Source of the DNA: Polynucleobacter parvulilacunae
Lineage (GTDB): Bacteria > Pseudomonadota > Gammaproteobacteria > Burkholderiales > Burkholderiaceae
Direction: 5' to 3'
Assembly (NCBI RefSeq): GCF_018881715.1
Contig: NZ_JACVPW010000013.1
Location: 1-64,000 of the forward strand
DNA: 64,000 nucleotides
Shown here one piece after another: positions 1 through 10,600 of the stretch. Each line of letters starts with the position of its first letter. Position 1 is the first letter of the stretch. Position numbers and translations under genes: made by a program. Under the pieces are notes generated by a model. It made no database searches. It worked only from the letters and a program-made list of their open reading frames with translations, and was not told the DNA's origin.

Positions 1-36
1 GGTAGCTGTGTAATAGATTCGAGGTCGTTGTTTCAT
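1..36 (-). CDS. IS30-like transposase, N-terminal fragment cut by window edge
   Basis: Only the first 12 codons are visible; they read MKQRPRIYYTAT on the minus strand from an ATG at 34-36. An AAGGAG ribosome-binding site lies about 8 bases upstream of the ATG. From memory, this N-terminus resembles IS30-family transposases of Burkholderiales, which begin with similar MK.R.RIYY sequences. The putative terminal inverted repeat lies some 35 bases outside the start, as expected for such a short element leader. Whether the element is intact cannot be judged here. Confidence 0.55.
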   Translation of the reverse strand, partial: MKQRPRIYYTAT

Positions 37-70
37 GAGCAACACTCCTTGCGCTTACGCAGTTTGTAGT

Positions 71-95
71 GTGTTGCATCGACGGGTTGAAATCA
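71..95. repeat. Putative terminal inverted repeat of the IS30-like element
   Basis: On the minus strand this stretch reads TTTCAACCCGTCGATGCAAC, which resembles the ends of IS30-type elements as I recall them. It lies immediately upstream of the transposase start, so the element would end near base 95. The partner repeat and any target-site duplication are outside the window, so the exact boundary is inferred. Confidence 0.4.
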
Positions 96-391
96 AGGCC
101 ATTAAGAGACACCAGTAAGAGGCAGGGTTGCGCCCTTTTATGTCGCAGTTCGCATATAAATCATGCTATTCCCGCCAAAATCCTGGTTAAACATATTTAA
201 AGCAGCCATTTGAGTGTTAAATAAACCTCACCTGTGGTCCAATCTTAGGACTGTAGCTCTGTGGATTTGAATACAAATGCAGCGTACTTGTGTCAATAGC
301 TTTAGTTTCGAAATTTAGACTTTATGCGATCAAGGTTTTTTTATCAAATACCCCATAAACTCTCAGCAAATAATAACCACCCTGAATCTAT
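96..391. other. Intergenic region upstream of the autotransporter gene
   Basis: About 300 bases between the IS edge and the autotransporter start. It is AT-rich and contains no open frame with protein-like features. I see no -35/-10 pair good enough to call as the promoter of the downstream gene. The insertion may have displaced the original upstream neighbour or regulatory DNA, but this cannot be shown from this side alone. Confidence 0.5.
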
Positions 392-3300
392 ATGAAATTA
401 GTCAAAATTTACTTGGCAATACTTTTGGTATTGAGCTCCTCGCTCATATTTGGTGTCGAATGTGACCCTACTCAAGTAATTTCATCCAGTTGCTCCATAA
501 CTAGAAATGACCTCGGTACTTATACCCCCAACCCTTTAGTTAGTTTTGCATGGGATGGCGGAAGTATTAACGTTAGCCCTGCAGGACCAATAAACTTTAA
601 CAATGGAACTTCAACCGGTTTCTGGGTGGGTCCAACGGTCCCGGCATCTGTTGGAAGCTTGATTATTAACTCAAATTCCACCATAGATATTCCTGGTAAC
701 CCAATCTACATTACAGTGGGCAATACTGTTGACACCATTGTGAATAATGGCACCTTAAATTCATCTGGCGACATCACAGTCTCTAACGGTGGAACAATTA
801 ATAACTTTACAAATAATGGCACGATAAGCAGCTCTGGTGATAACGCCATCAATTCAGGGACAATTATCAACTTTACAAATAACGGAACTATTTCGAGTTC
901 TGCCGGTGTCGCCATCTCTCCAAGGGCAATTAATAATTTTGCCAACACCGGAACAATTTCTAGCTCTAATAGCACCGCAATCATGTTAACTGATGGTGCA
1001 ACGATAGGTTCTCTGAATAACTCAGGAATAATTCAGGGTAGTTCTAGTGCAATTTACTTTACCACCGCAAACTTCGGGTCTGCCGCCAGAATTGATGCCC
1101 TAGTTAATTCGGGAACGATTCAAGCCATAAGCGGAAATGGAATTGACTTAAATTCTGGAAGCATTAGCAGTGTCTCAAGCATAGGAGTTCTTACCAATAC
1201 CGGCACAATCTTGGGGGGAGGGGGTGCCGGTAGCTATGCAATCTCAGTCGACTCTTTATCGGCAATAGAAACTCTAAACAACTTACAAGGCGGCACCATT
1301 TCAGGTTCATCAGGTGATGGCCTGAACAACTCTGGCACCATAACAAACTTAAATAATGCTGGCCTAATTAGAAGCTTTGGTCCTGGCGGGCAGTATGGGG
1401 TAATAAACTCAGGAACCATTAGCAATTTAAATAATAGCGGTACTTTAAGCGGTCTTAACTCTGGCTTATCCAACAGTGTTGGTGCAACTATTTCTGTATT
1501 GACAAATGCAAATGGTGGCTCCATTGGCGGTGGCGGTACTGGAATTACTAACGCAGGAGATATTGGAGTGCTGATAAATAACGGTCAGATTTCATCTGCG
1601 TTTAGCACTGGTTTATCTAACACTGGAACTGTTGGGGCGCTTACAAACATTGGGAGCATTCGAGCGCCATTTGGCAATATGATTTCCAACTCCGGAACAA
1701 TTACCTCTCTGAATAATGCACAGGGCACTGGTGATACGACCCCGTTAACCTACACTCGAAACCTCCCTCAAAACTACAATATTATTCTTGGTTCTACTGC
1801 AAATACTTATGGCAAGTTAGCTGCAACTTCTGTAACTAGCTGGGACGGTGGTGCTGGTACAACTAACTTTGGAATTTATAGTGGACTAGTTAGGTCAACA
1901 AGCTATTTGAATGTGATTTCCGGGGTAAGTGCAGGCCTTTTCACACCGGGGAGCCTCACAGGTACCTATGGAGGGTATCTCTATAATTTAGTGCTAGAGG
2001 CCGGAACCGCTGGCACTACCAATATGTGGGATTTGCTATTCCCTGCATATGTTGCCTCTAGTAACATCGTCACTAGTTCTGGAAATTATTTGAGCGATGT
2101 TGGCAACACTTTAAATCCAGTCTTTGCCGGTGGAACTTTAACTTTGCTTAATGGAGATAATTCCAATCAAGCTTTTGCAGTTAATTCTAGTGGCGGCACA
2201 ATTACCTCACCTTCAGGCGGCTCAGCCACTTTATCTGGAGCGTTCTCAGGCCCGGGTGCAATGACTTTTAACGGTACTGGCACTACGTATATGAATGGCG
2301 TTAATACATATACCGGTGGCACCACAGTAGCAGGCGGCACTTTAAGCGTTGGCTCTTCAGAAGCAAACAATGCAGCACGTTTGGCTGGTGATGTTACGGT
2401 GCAAGCAGCTGGTACTTTGGCTGGTCATGGTGGTATTGGTGGTAATGTCACCAATAACGGCAGAGTAGCTCCCGGCGGCTCTATTGGAACTCTCTCTGTC
2501 GCTGGTAACTATACTCAAAACAGCGGCGGTACTTTATCAATCTCCATTACCCCAACTGCCAATAGCGTGTTAGCAGTAGGTGGAACAGCAAGCGTAGCGG
2601 GCGGCTTTACTATTGATGCCTCTAGTGGCACTTACGCTAAGAAGACTTATACAGTTCTCACCTCTGCTGGTCTAACAGGGAAGTTTTCTAACCTCTCAGG
2701 TAACCTAGCAAGCTACAGCTCTTTGAACTCATCACTTAGTTACGATGCTAATAATGCTTATCTCACCTTAAGTGCAGGAACAGGCGATACCCAGCAATCT
2801 TTGGTGAATACCGCTTCTGTATTACAAGGCATCTACACTTTGCAAAATACTGTTTTAGCCAATAGCTTTTCTTATGACTGTGCAGTCTTTGGTGCTAATA
2901 ATGTATGTATATCTGCTGGTGGTCGAAGTACTGCTGTGCAAGCAGAGGGCATTAACAACACTAGTGGTTTACTCATCGCAGCCTATCGCCCCCATGCCAA
3001 TTATCGAATCGGTGCGTACGCAGATCAAAATCTTTCAACCAATAGTCCGGGTGGCACAGTCAAGTTAGGCAATAGCACCCCATTGATCGGCCTGTTTGGT
3101 GCTTGGAATGAGCGCTTGGATGGCACGGGTACTGAAGTCAAAGTATCAGCAGCTTATGGGCAAAAGAATGCAACTGTGACCCGTTCTGTGGTTGGAACAT
3201 CAGATCCTGGTACGGGCTCCTCAAACCTAACCAGCCAAGGCGCTCAAGTTCAAGCCAAGTATGGTTTTGCAGTCCTGCCAGAGGTAATTGTTAGTCCGTA

Positions 3301-3709
3301 TGTTGGTATACGTTATACCCAAAACAACATGGGTGGCTACACCGAAGGCGCATCTTCAACAGTGACTGCCCCTCTGACTTACTCAGCCCTTAATACCAAT
3401 GCCACTACCGCATTAGCAGGACTTGGTGCTTCATACCGCTTTATTCCTAAAGCCACGGTATACGCTAGTGCTGGTCTCGAGACTGATACCAATACTGCTA
3501 ACGGTACTTACTCTGCGACTGGAGTAACTGGATTAACTCCAATCAACTTTAATGCTAATCCCGTTAAAACTAGACCTACCGCTACTATTGGTGCTTATTA
3601 TGATGTGGAGAAGAATCAACGTGTAGGTATCAATGGTATTTATCGCCAAGAGCCATTCCAAGCAGTATCGACAACTACGGTGATGGCAACTTATACGATT
3701 GGTATGTAA
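392..3709 (+). CDS. Autotransporter (type V secreted) adhesin-like protein
   Basis: A 1105-residue type Va autotransporter. Residues 1-22 form a signal peptide (MKLVK start, hydrophobic LAILLVLSSSLIFG core). Residues about 110-450 are low-complexity repeats rich in Asn, Gly, Thr and Ser, built around NNGTISS-like motifs, as expected of a beta-helix passenger. An autotransporter-associated beta-strand repeat (NTYTGGTTVAGGTLSVG) lies near residues 635-655. Residues from about 850 to the end look like the 12-stranded outer-membrane barrel, with alternating aromatic and small residues. The protein ends in TYTIGM rather than the usual terminal Phe. The passenger carries no visible protease triad, so adhesion or surface structure is the likeliest role; the ligand is unknown. 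The gene stands alone, next to an IS edge. Confidence 0.85.
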   Translation: MKLVKIYLAILLVLSSSLIFGVECDPTQVISSSCSITRNDLGTYTPNPLVSFAWDGGSINVSPAGPINFNNGTSTGFWVGPTVPASVGSLIINSNSTIDIPGNPIYITVGNTVDTIVNNGTLNSSGDITVSNGGTINNFTNNGTISSSGDNAINSGTIINFTNNGTISSSAGVAISPRAINNFANTGTISSSNSTAIMLTDGATIGSLNNSGIIQGSSSAIYFTTANFGSAARIDALVNSGTIQAISGNGIDLNSGSISSVSSIGVLTNTGTILGGGGAGSYAISVDSLSAIETLNNLQGGTISGSSGDGLNNSGTITNLNNAGLIRSFGPGGQYGVINSGTISNLNNSGTLSGLNSGLSNSVGATISVLTNANGGSIGGGGTGITNAGDIGVLINNGQISSAFSTGLSNTGTVGALTNIGSIRAPFGNMISNSGTITSLNNAQGTGDTTPLTYTRNLPQNYNIILGSTANTYGKLAATSVTSWDGGAGTTNFGIYSGLVRSTSYLNVISGVSAGLFTPGSLTGTYGGYLYNLVLEAGTAGTTNMWDLLFPAYVASSNIVTSSGNYLSDVGNTLNPVFAGGTLTLLNGDNSNQAFAVNSSGGTITSPSGGSATLSGAFSGPGAMTFNGTGTTYMNGVNTYTGGTTVAGGTLSVGSSEANNAARLAGDVTVQAAGTLAGHGGIGGNVTNNGRVAPGGSIGTLSVAGNYTQNSGGTLSISITPTANSVLAVGGTASVAGGFTIDASSGTYAKKTYTVLTSAGLTGKFSNLSGNLASYSSLNSSLSYDANNAYLTLSAGTGDTQQSLVNTASVLQGIYTLQNTVLANSFSYDCAVFGANNVCISAGGRSTAVQAEGINNTSGLLIAAYRPHANYRIGAYADQNLSTNSPGGTVKLGNSTPLIGLFGAWNERLDGTGTEVKVSAAYGQKNATVTRSVVGTSDPGTGSSNLTSQGAQVQAKYGFAVLPEVIVSPYVGIRYTQNNMGGYTEGASSTVTAPLTYSALNTNATTALAGLGASYRFIPKATVYASAGLETDTNTANGTYSATGVTGLTPINFNANPVKTRPTATIGAYYDVEKNQRVGINGIYRQEPFQAVSTTTVMATYTIGM

Positions 3710-3832
3710 AACGCTCAATGACCCTTGTGGGTCGTTGGAAGTCATTGCAGAGGCGGGATATATCAAGCCATGTTTGACTTGTATAGATGCCTCTGTATCT
3801 TGAGCCTCAATAAGTCTTGACCCTAATTTCAG

Positions 3833-4822
3833 TTAGTTGGCCAGCAGCGCCTCTAACTTTTCAGTATCTACACAGAAGTTCCGAATGCCTTCAGCCAATT
3901 TCTCAGTTGCCATTGCATCATTGTTGAGTTGCAGGCGGAAACTAGACTCATCGAGCTTTAATGGTGTAATACCTTCAGCCTGTAATGCTGCCTGAGCATT
4001 GGCGGGATTGAGTTTTTTCTCAACAGAAGCATCGCCACTTTGGAGCTCGGCCAATAGTTCTGGACTGATGGTTAATAAGTCGCAACCAGCTAACTCTAGT
4101 ATCTGGCTGGTATTGCGGAAGCTAGCGCCCATGATCTCTGTAGAGATCCCAAAGTGCTTGTAGTAATGAAAAATTCTCTTCACTGAAGTCACACCAGGAT
4201 CATTTGCTCCACCATTGGCCGTATCACTCCAGTTGGCACCAAGCTTGGCTTTGTTCCAATCCGTAATGCGACCTACAAATGGAGAAATGAGTTTGGCATT
4301 GGCGGCACCACATGCAGCCGCTTGCACTAGCGAGAAGAGTAGAGTCATATTGCAGTGGATGCCTTGCGCTTCTAATTCTTTTGCGGCAGCAATACCTTCC
4401 CATGTGCCTGCTAATTTAATTAGGATGCGTTTACGATCAATGCTATGAGATTCATATAAGGCAATTAAATGCTTAGCCTTAGCTACGGTACCCTTGGTAT
4501 CGAAAGATAGTCTGGCATCTACTTCTGTAGAAACACGTCCTGGAACTATCTTCAAAATCTCCAAGCCAAACGCAACCAAGATGTAATCCACCAGGTCAGT
4601 TGGACTCATACCCGGATGAGCTGCTTTCACGGATTGCACCAAATCCTGGTAATTGCTTTGTTGAGCAGCTTTCAGAATGAGTGAAGGGTTAGTGGTCGCA
4701 TCCTGTGGCTGGAAGGCCTGCATGCGCTCAAAATCGCCTGTATCGGCTACAACTGTAGTCAGTTTCTTGAGTTGCTCTAACTGGCTTAATGCTGAGGCGG
4801 TGCTATTCATGGGCTTGCTCAA
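3833..4822 (-). CDS. tal: Transaldolase
   Basis: Cytoplasmic enzyme of the non-oxidative pentose phosphate pathway, moving a dihydroxyacetone unit between sugar phosphates. The 329-residue length fits the TalB-type subfamily. Visible marks are the DATTNPSL segment near residues 41-48 and the Schiff-base lysine in [12 protein letters not shown] (Lys about 136). The start at 4822 is followed by a second Met four codons later, so the exact start is uncertain by 12 bases. It is divergent from rpiA, which acts in the same pathway, with 88 bases between them. Confidence 0.95.
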   Translation of the reverse strand: MSKPMNSTASALSQLEQLKKLTTVVADTGDFERMQAFQPQDATTNPSLILKAAQQSNYQDLVQSVKAAHPGMSPTDLVDYILVAFGLEILKIVPGRVSTEVDARLSFDTKGTVAKAKHLIALYESHSIDRKRILIKLAGTWEGIAAAKELEAQGIHCNMTLLFSLVQAAACGAANAKLISPFVGRITDWNKAKLGANWSDTANGGANDPGVTSVKRIFHYYKHFGISTEIMGASFRNTSQILELAGCDLLTISPELLAELQSGDASVEKKLNPANAQAALQAEGITPLKLDESSFRLQLNNDAMATEKLAEGIRNFCVDTEKLEALLAN

Positions 4823-4853
4823 TACTCTAAAGTGGGTTTCTTGTGAATATCAT

Positions 4854-4882
4854 ATGATAGATGGATTATTACTCCATTCCAA
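4854..4882 (-). promoter_or_regulatory. Candidate sigma-70 promoter of tal
   Basis: On the minus strand TTGGAA (4882-4877) and TATCAT (4859-4854) are separated by 17 bases, a good -35/-10 arrangement facing tal. It lies in the tal-rpiA divergent gap. No experimental support. Confidence 0.4.
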
Positions 4883-4910
4883 TTAAGTCATAAAGGTATT
4901 CAGTAGGCAT

Positions 4911-5621
4911 ATGAATCAAGATCAATTAAAGCAAATGGTGGGTGAAGCGGCTAGAGACGAAGTGCTTAAGCTTCCTGCTGGGCAGATTTTGGGTGTTGGC
5001 ACAGGCTCAACTGCAAATTGCTTCATTGATGCGCTAGCTCCTCATAAGGATCATTTTGCTGGCACGGTATCGAGCTCTAATGCTACTACTGAGCGCCTAC
5101 TCAAACATGGCTTTCAGGTTTTAGATCCCAATGATGTGCAAGGCCTACCGGCCTACGTTGATGGCGCTGATGAAATCGATCCATCTGGACACATGATTAA
5201 AGGTGGCGGCGGGGCGCTTACTCGAGAAAAAATTATTGCCTCGATGGCCAAACAATTTATTTGTATCTGCGATTCGTCTAAGCAAGTGCCAGTTCTAGGT
5301 AACTTTGCATTGCCGGTGGAAATCATTCCGCTTGCTCAAGGCGTTGTCAGCAGAGAGCTGGAGAGGTTTGGCGGCAAGGTGACTTTGCGCTTAGCGAAAA
5401 ACACCCGCGCCGATCTGAATCAAACACCAAGCGAGCCATTCGTGACGGATAACGGCGGTTGGATCTTAGATGTGGCGGGCCTTAAGATAGCTGACCCACT
5501 GAAGATGGAAGCGCAAATCAATCAAATCGCTGGAGTGATTACCGTTGGCTTATTTGCCAAAGAAAAAGCCAATATTCTGCTGGTCAGCAATGCTGCTGGT
5601 GTGGAACGCATAGCCCTCTAG
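4911..5621 (+). CDS. rpiA: Ribose-5-phosphate isomerase A
   Basis: Interconverts ribose 5-phosphate and ribulose 5-phosphate in the pentose phosphate pathway. The 236-residue protein has the RpiA signature: GVGTGSTANCFIDAL near residues 25-39, the catalytic DGADEID motif near residue 84, and KGGGGALTREK just after it. Length is normal for the family. It is divergently arranged with tal, another pentose phosphate gene, which supports shared control through the intergenic region. Confidence 0.96.
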   Translation: MNQDQLKQMVGEAARDEVLKLPAGQILGVGTGSTANCFIDALAPHKDHFAGTVSSSNATTERLLKHGFQVLDPNDVQGLPAYVDGADEIDPSGHMIKGGGGALTREKIIASMAKQFICICDSSKQVPVLGNFALPVEIIPLAQGVVSRELERFGGKVTLRLAKNTRADLNQTPSEPFVTDNGGWILDVAGLKIADPLKMEAQINQIAGVITVGLFAKEKANILLVSNAAGVERIAL

Positions 5622-5647
5622 TTACAGCTTGAGATTATTTAGGTATT

Positions 5648-5679
5648 AAAAAACCCGACGGGGTATGCCCATCGGGTTT
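5648..5679 (-). terminator. Intrinsic terminator of the small RNA candidate
   Basis: The arms AAACCCGA (5651-5658) and TCGGGTTT (5672-5679) form a stem extended inward by GGG/CCC. On the minus strand it is followed by a run of six T (5653-5648). On the plus strand the tail is weaker, but the hairpin could also terminate rpiA. Confidence 0.8.
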
Positions 5680-5805
5680 ATTTGCCATGGTATGCATGGC
5701 GTAGGCTCTCGGAAGGTATTTAGTTCCTTAGCCTATAAGTACATAGATGTACTTATTTAGAGTGGCTTTCGCCAATGTAGCGGGGCACTAAAACTGCCTC
5801 ACCAC
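5648..5805 (-). ncRNA. Candidate small structured RNA, family not recognised
   Basis: Between rpiA and yggX the minus strand carries a promoter-like pair followed about 150 bases later by an intrinsic terminator, with no open reading frame between. The predicted transcript has several self-complementary segments: a GGC-GAAA-GCC tetraloop hairpin (about 5764-5774), TAAGTACAT/TGTACTTA around 5736-5756, and GCCATG/CATGGC near 5684-5700. I could not match it to 6S, 4.5S, tmRNA or RNase P RNA by eye. The start is inferred as 7 bases downstream of the -10 box. It could also be an untranslated remnant. Confidence 0.5.
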
Positions 5806-5811
5806 GACTTC

Positions 5812-5839
5812 ATCCTACGCTTATCTTTGGCGGTGTCAA
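5812..5839 (-). promoter_or_regulatory. Strong sigma-70-like promoter for the small RNA candidate
   Basis: The minus strand reads TTGACA (5839-5834), a 16-base spacer, then TAGGAT (5817-5812). The -35 box is a perfect consensus match and the -10 box differs at two positions. It points away from yggX and into the terminator-ended interval, so it does not serve a protein gene. Confidence 0.6.
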
Positions 5840-5877
5840 CACCCCAAATCAATAATTAATTAAAAGCTAATGAATAT

Positions 5878-6150
5878 TTACTCTGCTGGTGGCACGTAAC
5901 CTTGTGCCATATCAGCGCCGCCCTCAAAGAAGTACTTCTCAACCTGCTTTAAAAGGTATTGGCGTGCACGTGGGTCAGCCATATTGAGTCGGTTTTCATT
6001 AATGAGCATCGTTTGTTGCTTTAACCAGGCAGCCCAGGCTTCTTTGGAAACTTGATTCCAAATCTTTTTGCCAAGATCGCCTGGAAGCGGGGCGAAATCC
6101 ATTCCTTCAGCCTCTTTGTTGAGTTTGATGCATTGAACCATGCGTGCCAT
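5878..6150 (-). CDS. yggX: Fe(II)-trafficking protein, YggX family
   Basis: A 90-residue cytoplasmic protein of the YggX family, linked to iron handling and protection of Fe-S clusters from oxidation. The N-terminus holds the conserved single Cys (MVQCIKL) and the central [15 protein letters not shown] segment is typical, as is the C-terminal KYFFEGG. The alternative Met at codon 4 is the usual start in relatives. It lies 41 bases downstream of argA on the same strand and is probably cotranscribed. Confidence 0.93.
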   Translation of the reverse strand: MARMVQCIKLNKEAEGMDFAPLPGDLGKKIWNQVSKEAWAAWLKQQTMLINENRLNMADPRARQYLLKQVEKYFFEGGADMAQGYVPPAE

Positions 6151-6191
6151 CTGTAATGCCTTTCTAGTAATTCTGTAGTTGCTTAGATTTC

Positions 6192-7556
6192 TTATAGATC
6201 TTTAGTTAAAACCATGGACTTGCGATCCCAGTTATAAATTTGTTTTCTTTCTTCGGGCAAGTCATCTACTGATGCCCGTTTGAAGCCACGTTTCAAGAAC
6301 CAATGCTCCGTTCTGGTGGTGAGAACAAATAATTTTTTGATGCCTTCTTGCTTGGCGCGCATTTCAACCCGCTTGAGAAGACGCTCGCCGTCACCCGAAC
6401 CTTGAACATCTGGATCAACGGCAAGACAGGCTAATTCACCAACACCATTTGGGAATGGAAAGAGGGCAGCGCAACCGAAGAGTACGCGGTCATGCTCAAT
6501 TACTGAGAAGCGTTGAATATCACGCTCTATCACGTCTTGACCACGAGCTGCCAAGATACCTTCATCTTCCAGAGGCATAGTCAATTGCAAAATGCCGCCA
6601 ACGTCATCTTGGTTGGCTTCACGCAAGTTCTCGATATCGGATGAGGCAAGCATCATGCCAATACCGTCATGGGTAAAGAGTTCTTCTAAAAGTGCGCCAT
6701 CTTGATTGCAAGGCAGGAAGTGAACGCGGCTAACACCTGCACGGATAGCTCTGCCAGAAGTATTGAGCAGGCTCTTCATGCCAAGATCCATATCCTTATG
6801 CTGGCCAATATATTCCTGGAGCTGCGGCATAGACATCTCGGTAATAAAGTCACCCTCAGCATCTTTTAAGCCAGCATATGGGCTTAGGAAAATCAGCTTG
6901 TCTGCCTTTAATGCAGCAGCAGTAGAAGCTGCTACATCTTCATAGGCCAGATTAAATGCTTGACCTGTTGGAGAGAAGCCTAGTGGAGAGAGTAGAACAA
7001 TTTTGTTGCTGTCTAGGGATTGTCTAATCGAACCAGAATCCACTTTACGTACCAAGCCGGTGTGAATGTAGTCTGTGCCTTCCACGACGCCCACAGGCAT
7101 CGCAGTAATAAAGTTGCCAGAGATAACGGAAATACGTGAGCCCGCCATTGGAGTATTTGGAAGTCCACGACTAAACGCAGCCTCAATGTCGAGACGCAAT
7201 TCACCGGCGGCTTCTTTAACGCACTCGAGTGCAGCGGCGTCAGTAATCCGATAGCTATGCAGGGCGCTCTTACCAAACTTGCTCTTAATATTACGCAGCA
7301 TGAGCTGCTCTTCAATCTGGGGGCGGATACCGTGAACCAGCACAATGCGCATGCCCATGGCATGCAACATGGCGATATCTTCAATCAGGTTCTCAAGACC
7401 GATTTCTTGGGCAAGTTCGCCGGCAAAGGCGATAACAAAGGTCTTCTCGCGGAAGCTGTGAATGTAGGGCGCAACATCGCGCAACCACCCTACGAAAGGG
7501 AAGTTGGAGGTCGTTTCTTCGGCCATTAAGGCCTGGTTCGGTGCATTTGTTGGCAT
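6192..7556 (-). CDS. argA: N-acetylglutamate synthase (amino-acid N-acetyltransferase)
   Basis: First step of arginine synthesis: acetyl-CoA plus glutamate to N-acetylglutamate. The 454-residue protein has the classical ArgA layout. An N-terminal amino-acid-kinase-like regulatory domain (about residues 20-290, with [10 protein letters not shown] and VLVHGIRPQ) binds arginine in relatives. A C-terminal GNAT domain (about 310-450) shows the acetyl-CoA loop [15 protein letters not shown]. It is divergent from hrpA and upstream of yggX. Feedback inhibition by arginine is expected from the family. Confidence 0.94.
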   Translation of the reverse strand: MPTNAPNQALMAEETTSNFPFVGWLRDVAPYIHSFREKTFVIAFAGELAQEIGLENLIEDIAMLHAMGMRIVLVHGIRPQIEEQLMLRNIKSKFGKSALHSYRITDAAALECVKEAAGELRLDIEAAFSRGLPNTPMAGSRISVISGNFITAMPVGVVEGTDYIHTGLVRKVDSGSIRQSLDSNKIVLLSPLGFSPTGQAFNLAYEDVAASTAAALKADKLIFLSPYAGLKDAEGDFITEMSMPQLQEYIGQHKDMDLGMKSLLNTSGRAIRAGVSRVHFLPCNQDGALLEELFTHDGIGMMLASSDIENLREANQDDVGGILQLTMPLEDEGILAARGQDVIERDIQRFSVIEHDRVLFGCAALFPFPNGVGELACLAVDPDVQGSGDGERLLKRVEMRAKQEGIKKLFVLTTRTEHWFLKRGFKRASVDDLPEERKQIYNWDRKSMVLTKDL

Positions 7557-7609
7557 AGTGAGAAAATTATAGGGTGCAAGAGCCTATAAACCAACAAAAA
7601 CCCAAAGCA

Positions 7610-10600
7610 ATGCCCAAGCCTGTGCCTGCTTCCAACACCTCACGCAAGCTAGAAATTCGCTTTCCGGAGGAATTGCCGGTCTCTGGTCAGCGTCAGCTGA
7701 TCAAAGATGCCCTGCAGGGCCACCAGGTGGTGATTGTTTGCGGTGAGACGGGCTCAGGCAAGACTACTCAGCTTCCGAAGATCTGCTTGGATCTGGGGCG
7801 AGGCACGATCAATGGCGGAAAGCTGATCGGCCACACCCAACCTCGTCGAATCGCAGCAACTGCCACTGCCAAGAGAATTGCCCAAGAGCTCGGGTCACCC
7901 ATTGGTCAGGATGTTGGTTATCAAGTGCGCTTTGCTGATAAAACTAGCAATACCGCTTCTATCAAGTTGATGACAGATGGCATCCTGCTCGCCGAGACCC
8001 AGCGTGATCCTCAGCTTCGTGCTTATGACACGCTCATCATTGATGAAGCGCACGAGCGCAGTCTGAATATCGATTTCTTATTAGGGTATCTGAGGCAGCT
8101 CCTCCCCAAGCGACCAGACTTGAAATTGATCATTACGTCGGCAACGATTGATGCCCAGCGATTTGCAGAACACTTTGCGATGAATGGCAAAGTAGCGCCA
8201 GTCATTGAGGTTAGTGGCCGACTGTTTCCTGTAGAACAGCGTTATTCACCATTAGAGCCCGATGCTAAGTCTGAGAGTAAGCCAGACGGCAAAAAAGAAT
8301 CCAAGACTGCAAAGGAAATTCCAGACGCGGTGACGGAAGAAATTGCTAGATTGTGGCGCGAAGGTGCAGCAGGCACCGGAGATGTTTTAGTCTTCTTGCC
8401 AGGTGAGCGAGAGATACGCGATTGTGCTGAGGCCTTACGTAAAGATCATGTCTTGCAGCAACGCTTTCATCCAGAGATTCTGAGTCTGTTTGCACGCCAG
8501 TCGGTTGCTGAGCAGGAGAGGGTATTTAGCCCAGGCAATGGGCGTCGCATCATTTTGACGACTAACGTGGCAGAGACTTCATTAACGGTACCGAATATTC
8601 GTTACGTTATCGATAGCGGTTTGGCGAGAGTGAAGCGTTACTCCTACCGCAATAAAGTAGAGCAACTCCAGATTGAGTCAATCTCCCAGGCGGCAGCCAA
8701 TCAAAGGGCGGGTCGATGTGGCCGTGTCTCCGATGGCATCTGTGTTCGCTTGTATAGCGAGCAAGACTATCAAGGCCGTCCTAAATTTACCGACCCAGAA
8801 ATACTCCGCAGCTCCTTAGCTGCAGTGCTATTGCGCATGAGTTCATTGCGCTTGCCCAAGATTCAGCACTTTCCATTTATTGATAAGCCACTAGGTAGAG
8901 CGATTGCCGATGGCGTGCAGCTTTTGGATGAATTGGGTGCGATTGAGTTTGATGAATCAGATCCAACGGATGGTAAGGACATAAATAACAGCTTCAAGCT
9001 CACTGCTACAGGCAAGCAATTAGCAGACTTACCGCTAGATCCACGCATTGGCAGAATGCTTTTAGCTGCCAAAGAGCACAACGCATTAAAAGAAGTCACC
9101 ATTATTGCTTCTGCACTAGCGACCCAAGACCCACGTGATCGACCTATGGATCAAGCTGCTGCAGCAGATCAAGCCCACTTGCAGTTTGCCGACGAGCGAT
9201 CAGAGTTTTTGAGTTTCGTAAAGTTGTGGAATTGGTACCAAGATGCTTTGCAACATAAGCACAGCAATCGCCAGTTAGAGAATTTATGTAAGAGTAAATT
9301 CCTATCACCGCGCCGCTTGCGTGAGTGGCGCGATGTGCATGGTCAGTTACACACCATGCTTGGTGAAAAGGGTTGGAAAGAAAATGGTTTAGCTGCAACC
9401 TATGAGCAAGTCCATCTTTCTTTGCTGACAGGGCTGCTCGGTTATGTAGCCAAAAAAGAAGAGGACGAAAAATCCCAAGACCGCAATAGTAAAACCGGTG
9501 GGTATGTTGGGGCGCGCGGTATTCGCCCATTTATTTGGCCTGGCTCTACGATTGGCAAGAAGGCGGGCGCTTGGATTCTGGCGGGCGAGTTACAAGAAAC
9601 CAATCGCATGTATGCCAGAACGATTGCAAAGATCGAGCCGCAATGGGTTGAGCGTGTAGCGGCACATCGTCTGATTAAGTCTTTGAGTGACCCATTCTGG
9701 GATAACCGCCAAGGCGAAGTGATGGCATTTGAGCGCGGAACTCTTTATGGATTACCCATCTACCATGGCCGCCGTGTTCGTTACGAACCTCACAACCCGG
9801 ATGAAGCACGAGAGTTGTTTATTCGTCAGGCATTGGTTCAGGAAGAGATGTTTGGGCGTATGGATACGCCAGCATTGCAGCGTGAAACCGAAACCGATGC
9901 CAAGAAAAAATACCCCAATCTGTTTGGATTCTTCTGGCATAACCGTCGCCTCATTAAAGAAATTGAAGCACTAGAGCATCGCTCACGTCGTCCCGATGTA
10001 TTGGTGGATGACGAATTGCTATTCGCCTTTTATGACTCCCGCATTCCTAAAGGGGTGTGTAGTCGAGAAAGTCTTAACGCCTGGCTGACGAAAAAAGGTG
10101 GAGAAGATAAAAATCAAGGAAATGAGCTAGATGCTCAGCTTCGCTTAGAAAAAGCAGATCTAATGCGCCATGAGGCGGCTGGTATTACAGTCGATCGCTA
10201 TCCAAAGACGATGTTGGTCGGCGGGGCGCAACTTAGTCTGACTTATCACTTTGAACCCGGCAGCCCCAAAGACGGTGTGACGCTAGTAGTGCCGCTGACA
10301 CAGCTCAATCAAGTTGATGGTCGCCGTTGCGAGTGGTTGGTGCCTGGAATGTGTGAAGAGAAAGTACTTCTGCTTCTCAAATCATTACCGCAGAAATTGA
10401 GGCGCCATTGTGTGCCACTACCGGATTACGCCAAATCTTTCCTCGAGCGCAAGTTGGAAGAAAAACAATTTGGCACAGGTGATTTCTTGGATAGTCTGAT
10501 TAACGATATCCGTAAAGAACGTGGTCTTGAGATTAAGCGCACTGACTTCAGGCCTGAGTCACTACCTTTACATTCATCCATGAACTTCCGTTTGATTGAT

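Noticed and set aside
706-984. Antisense open frame inside the autotransporter repeats, with others at 1234-1524 and 2167-2370
   Set aside because: Compositional shadows of the repeat-rich coding strand; no start context or family features.
3717-3736. Hairpin GACCC/GGGTC after the autotransporter stop
   Set aside because: No T-run follows, so it is not supported as an intrinsic terminator.
5648-5805. Reading the small RNA candidate as 6S, 4.5S or tmRNA
   Set aside because: The conserved core sequences of these RNAs could not be found by eye; left unassigned.
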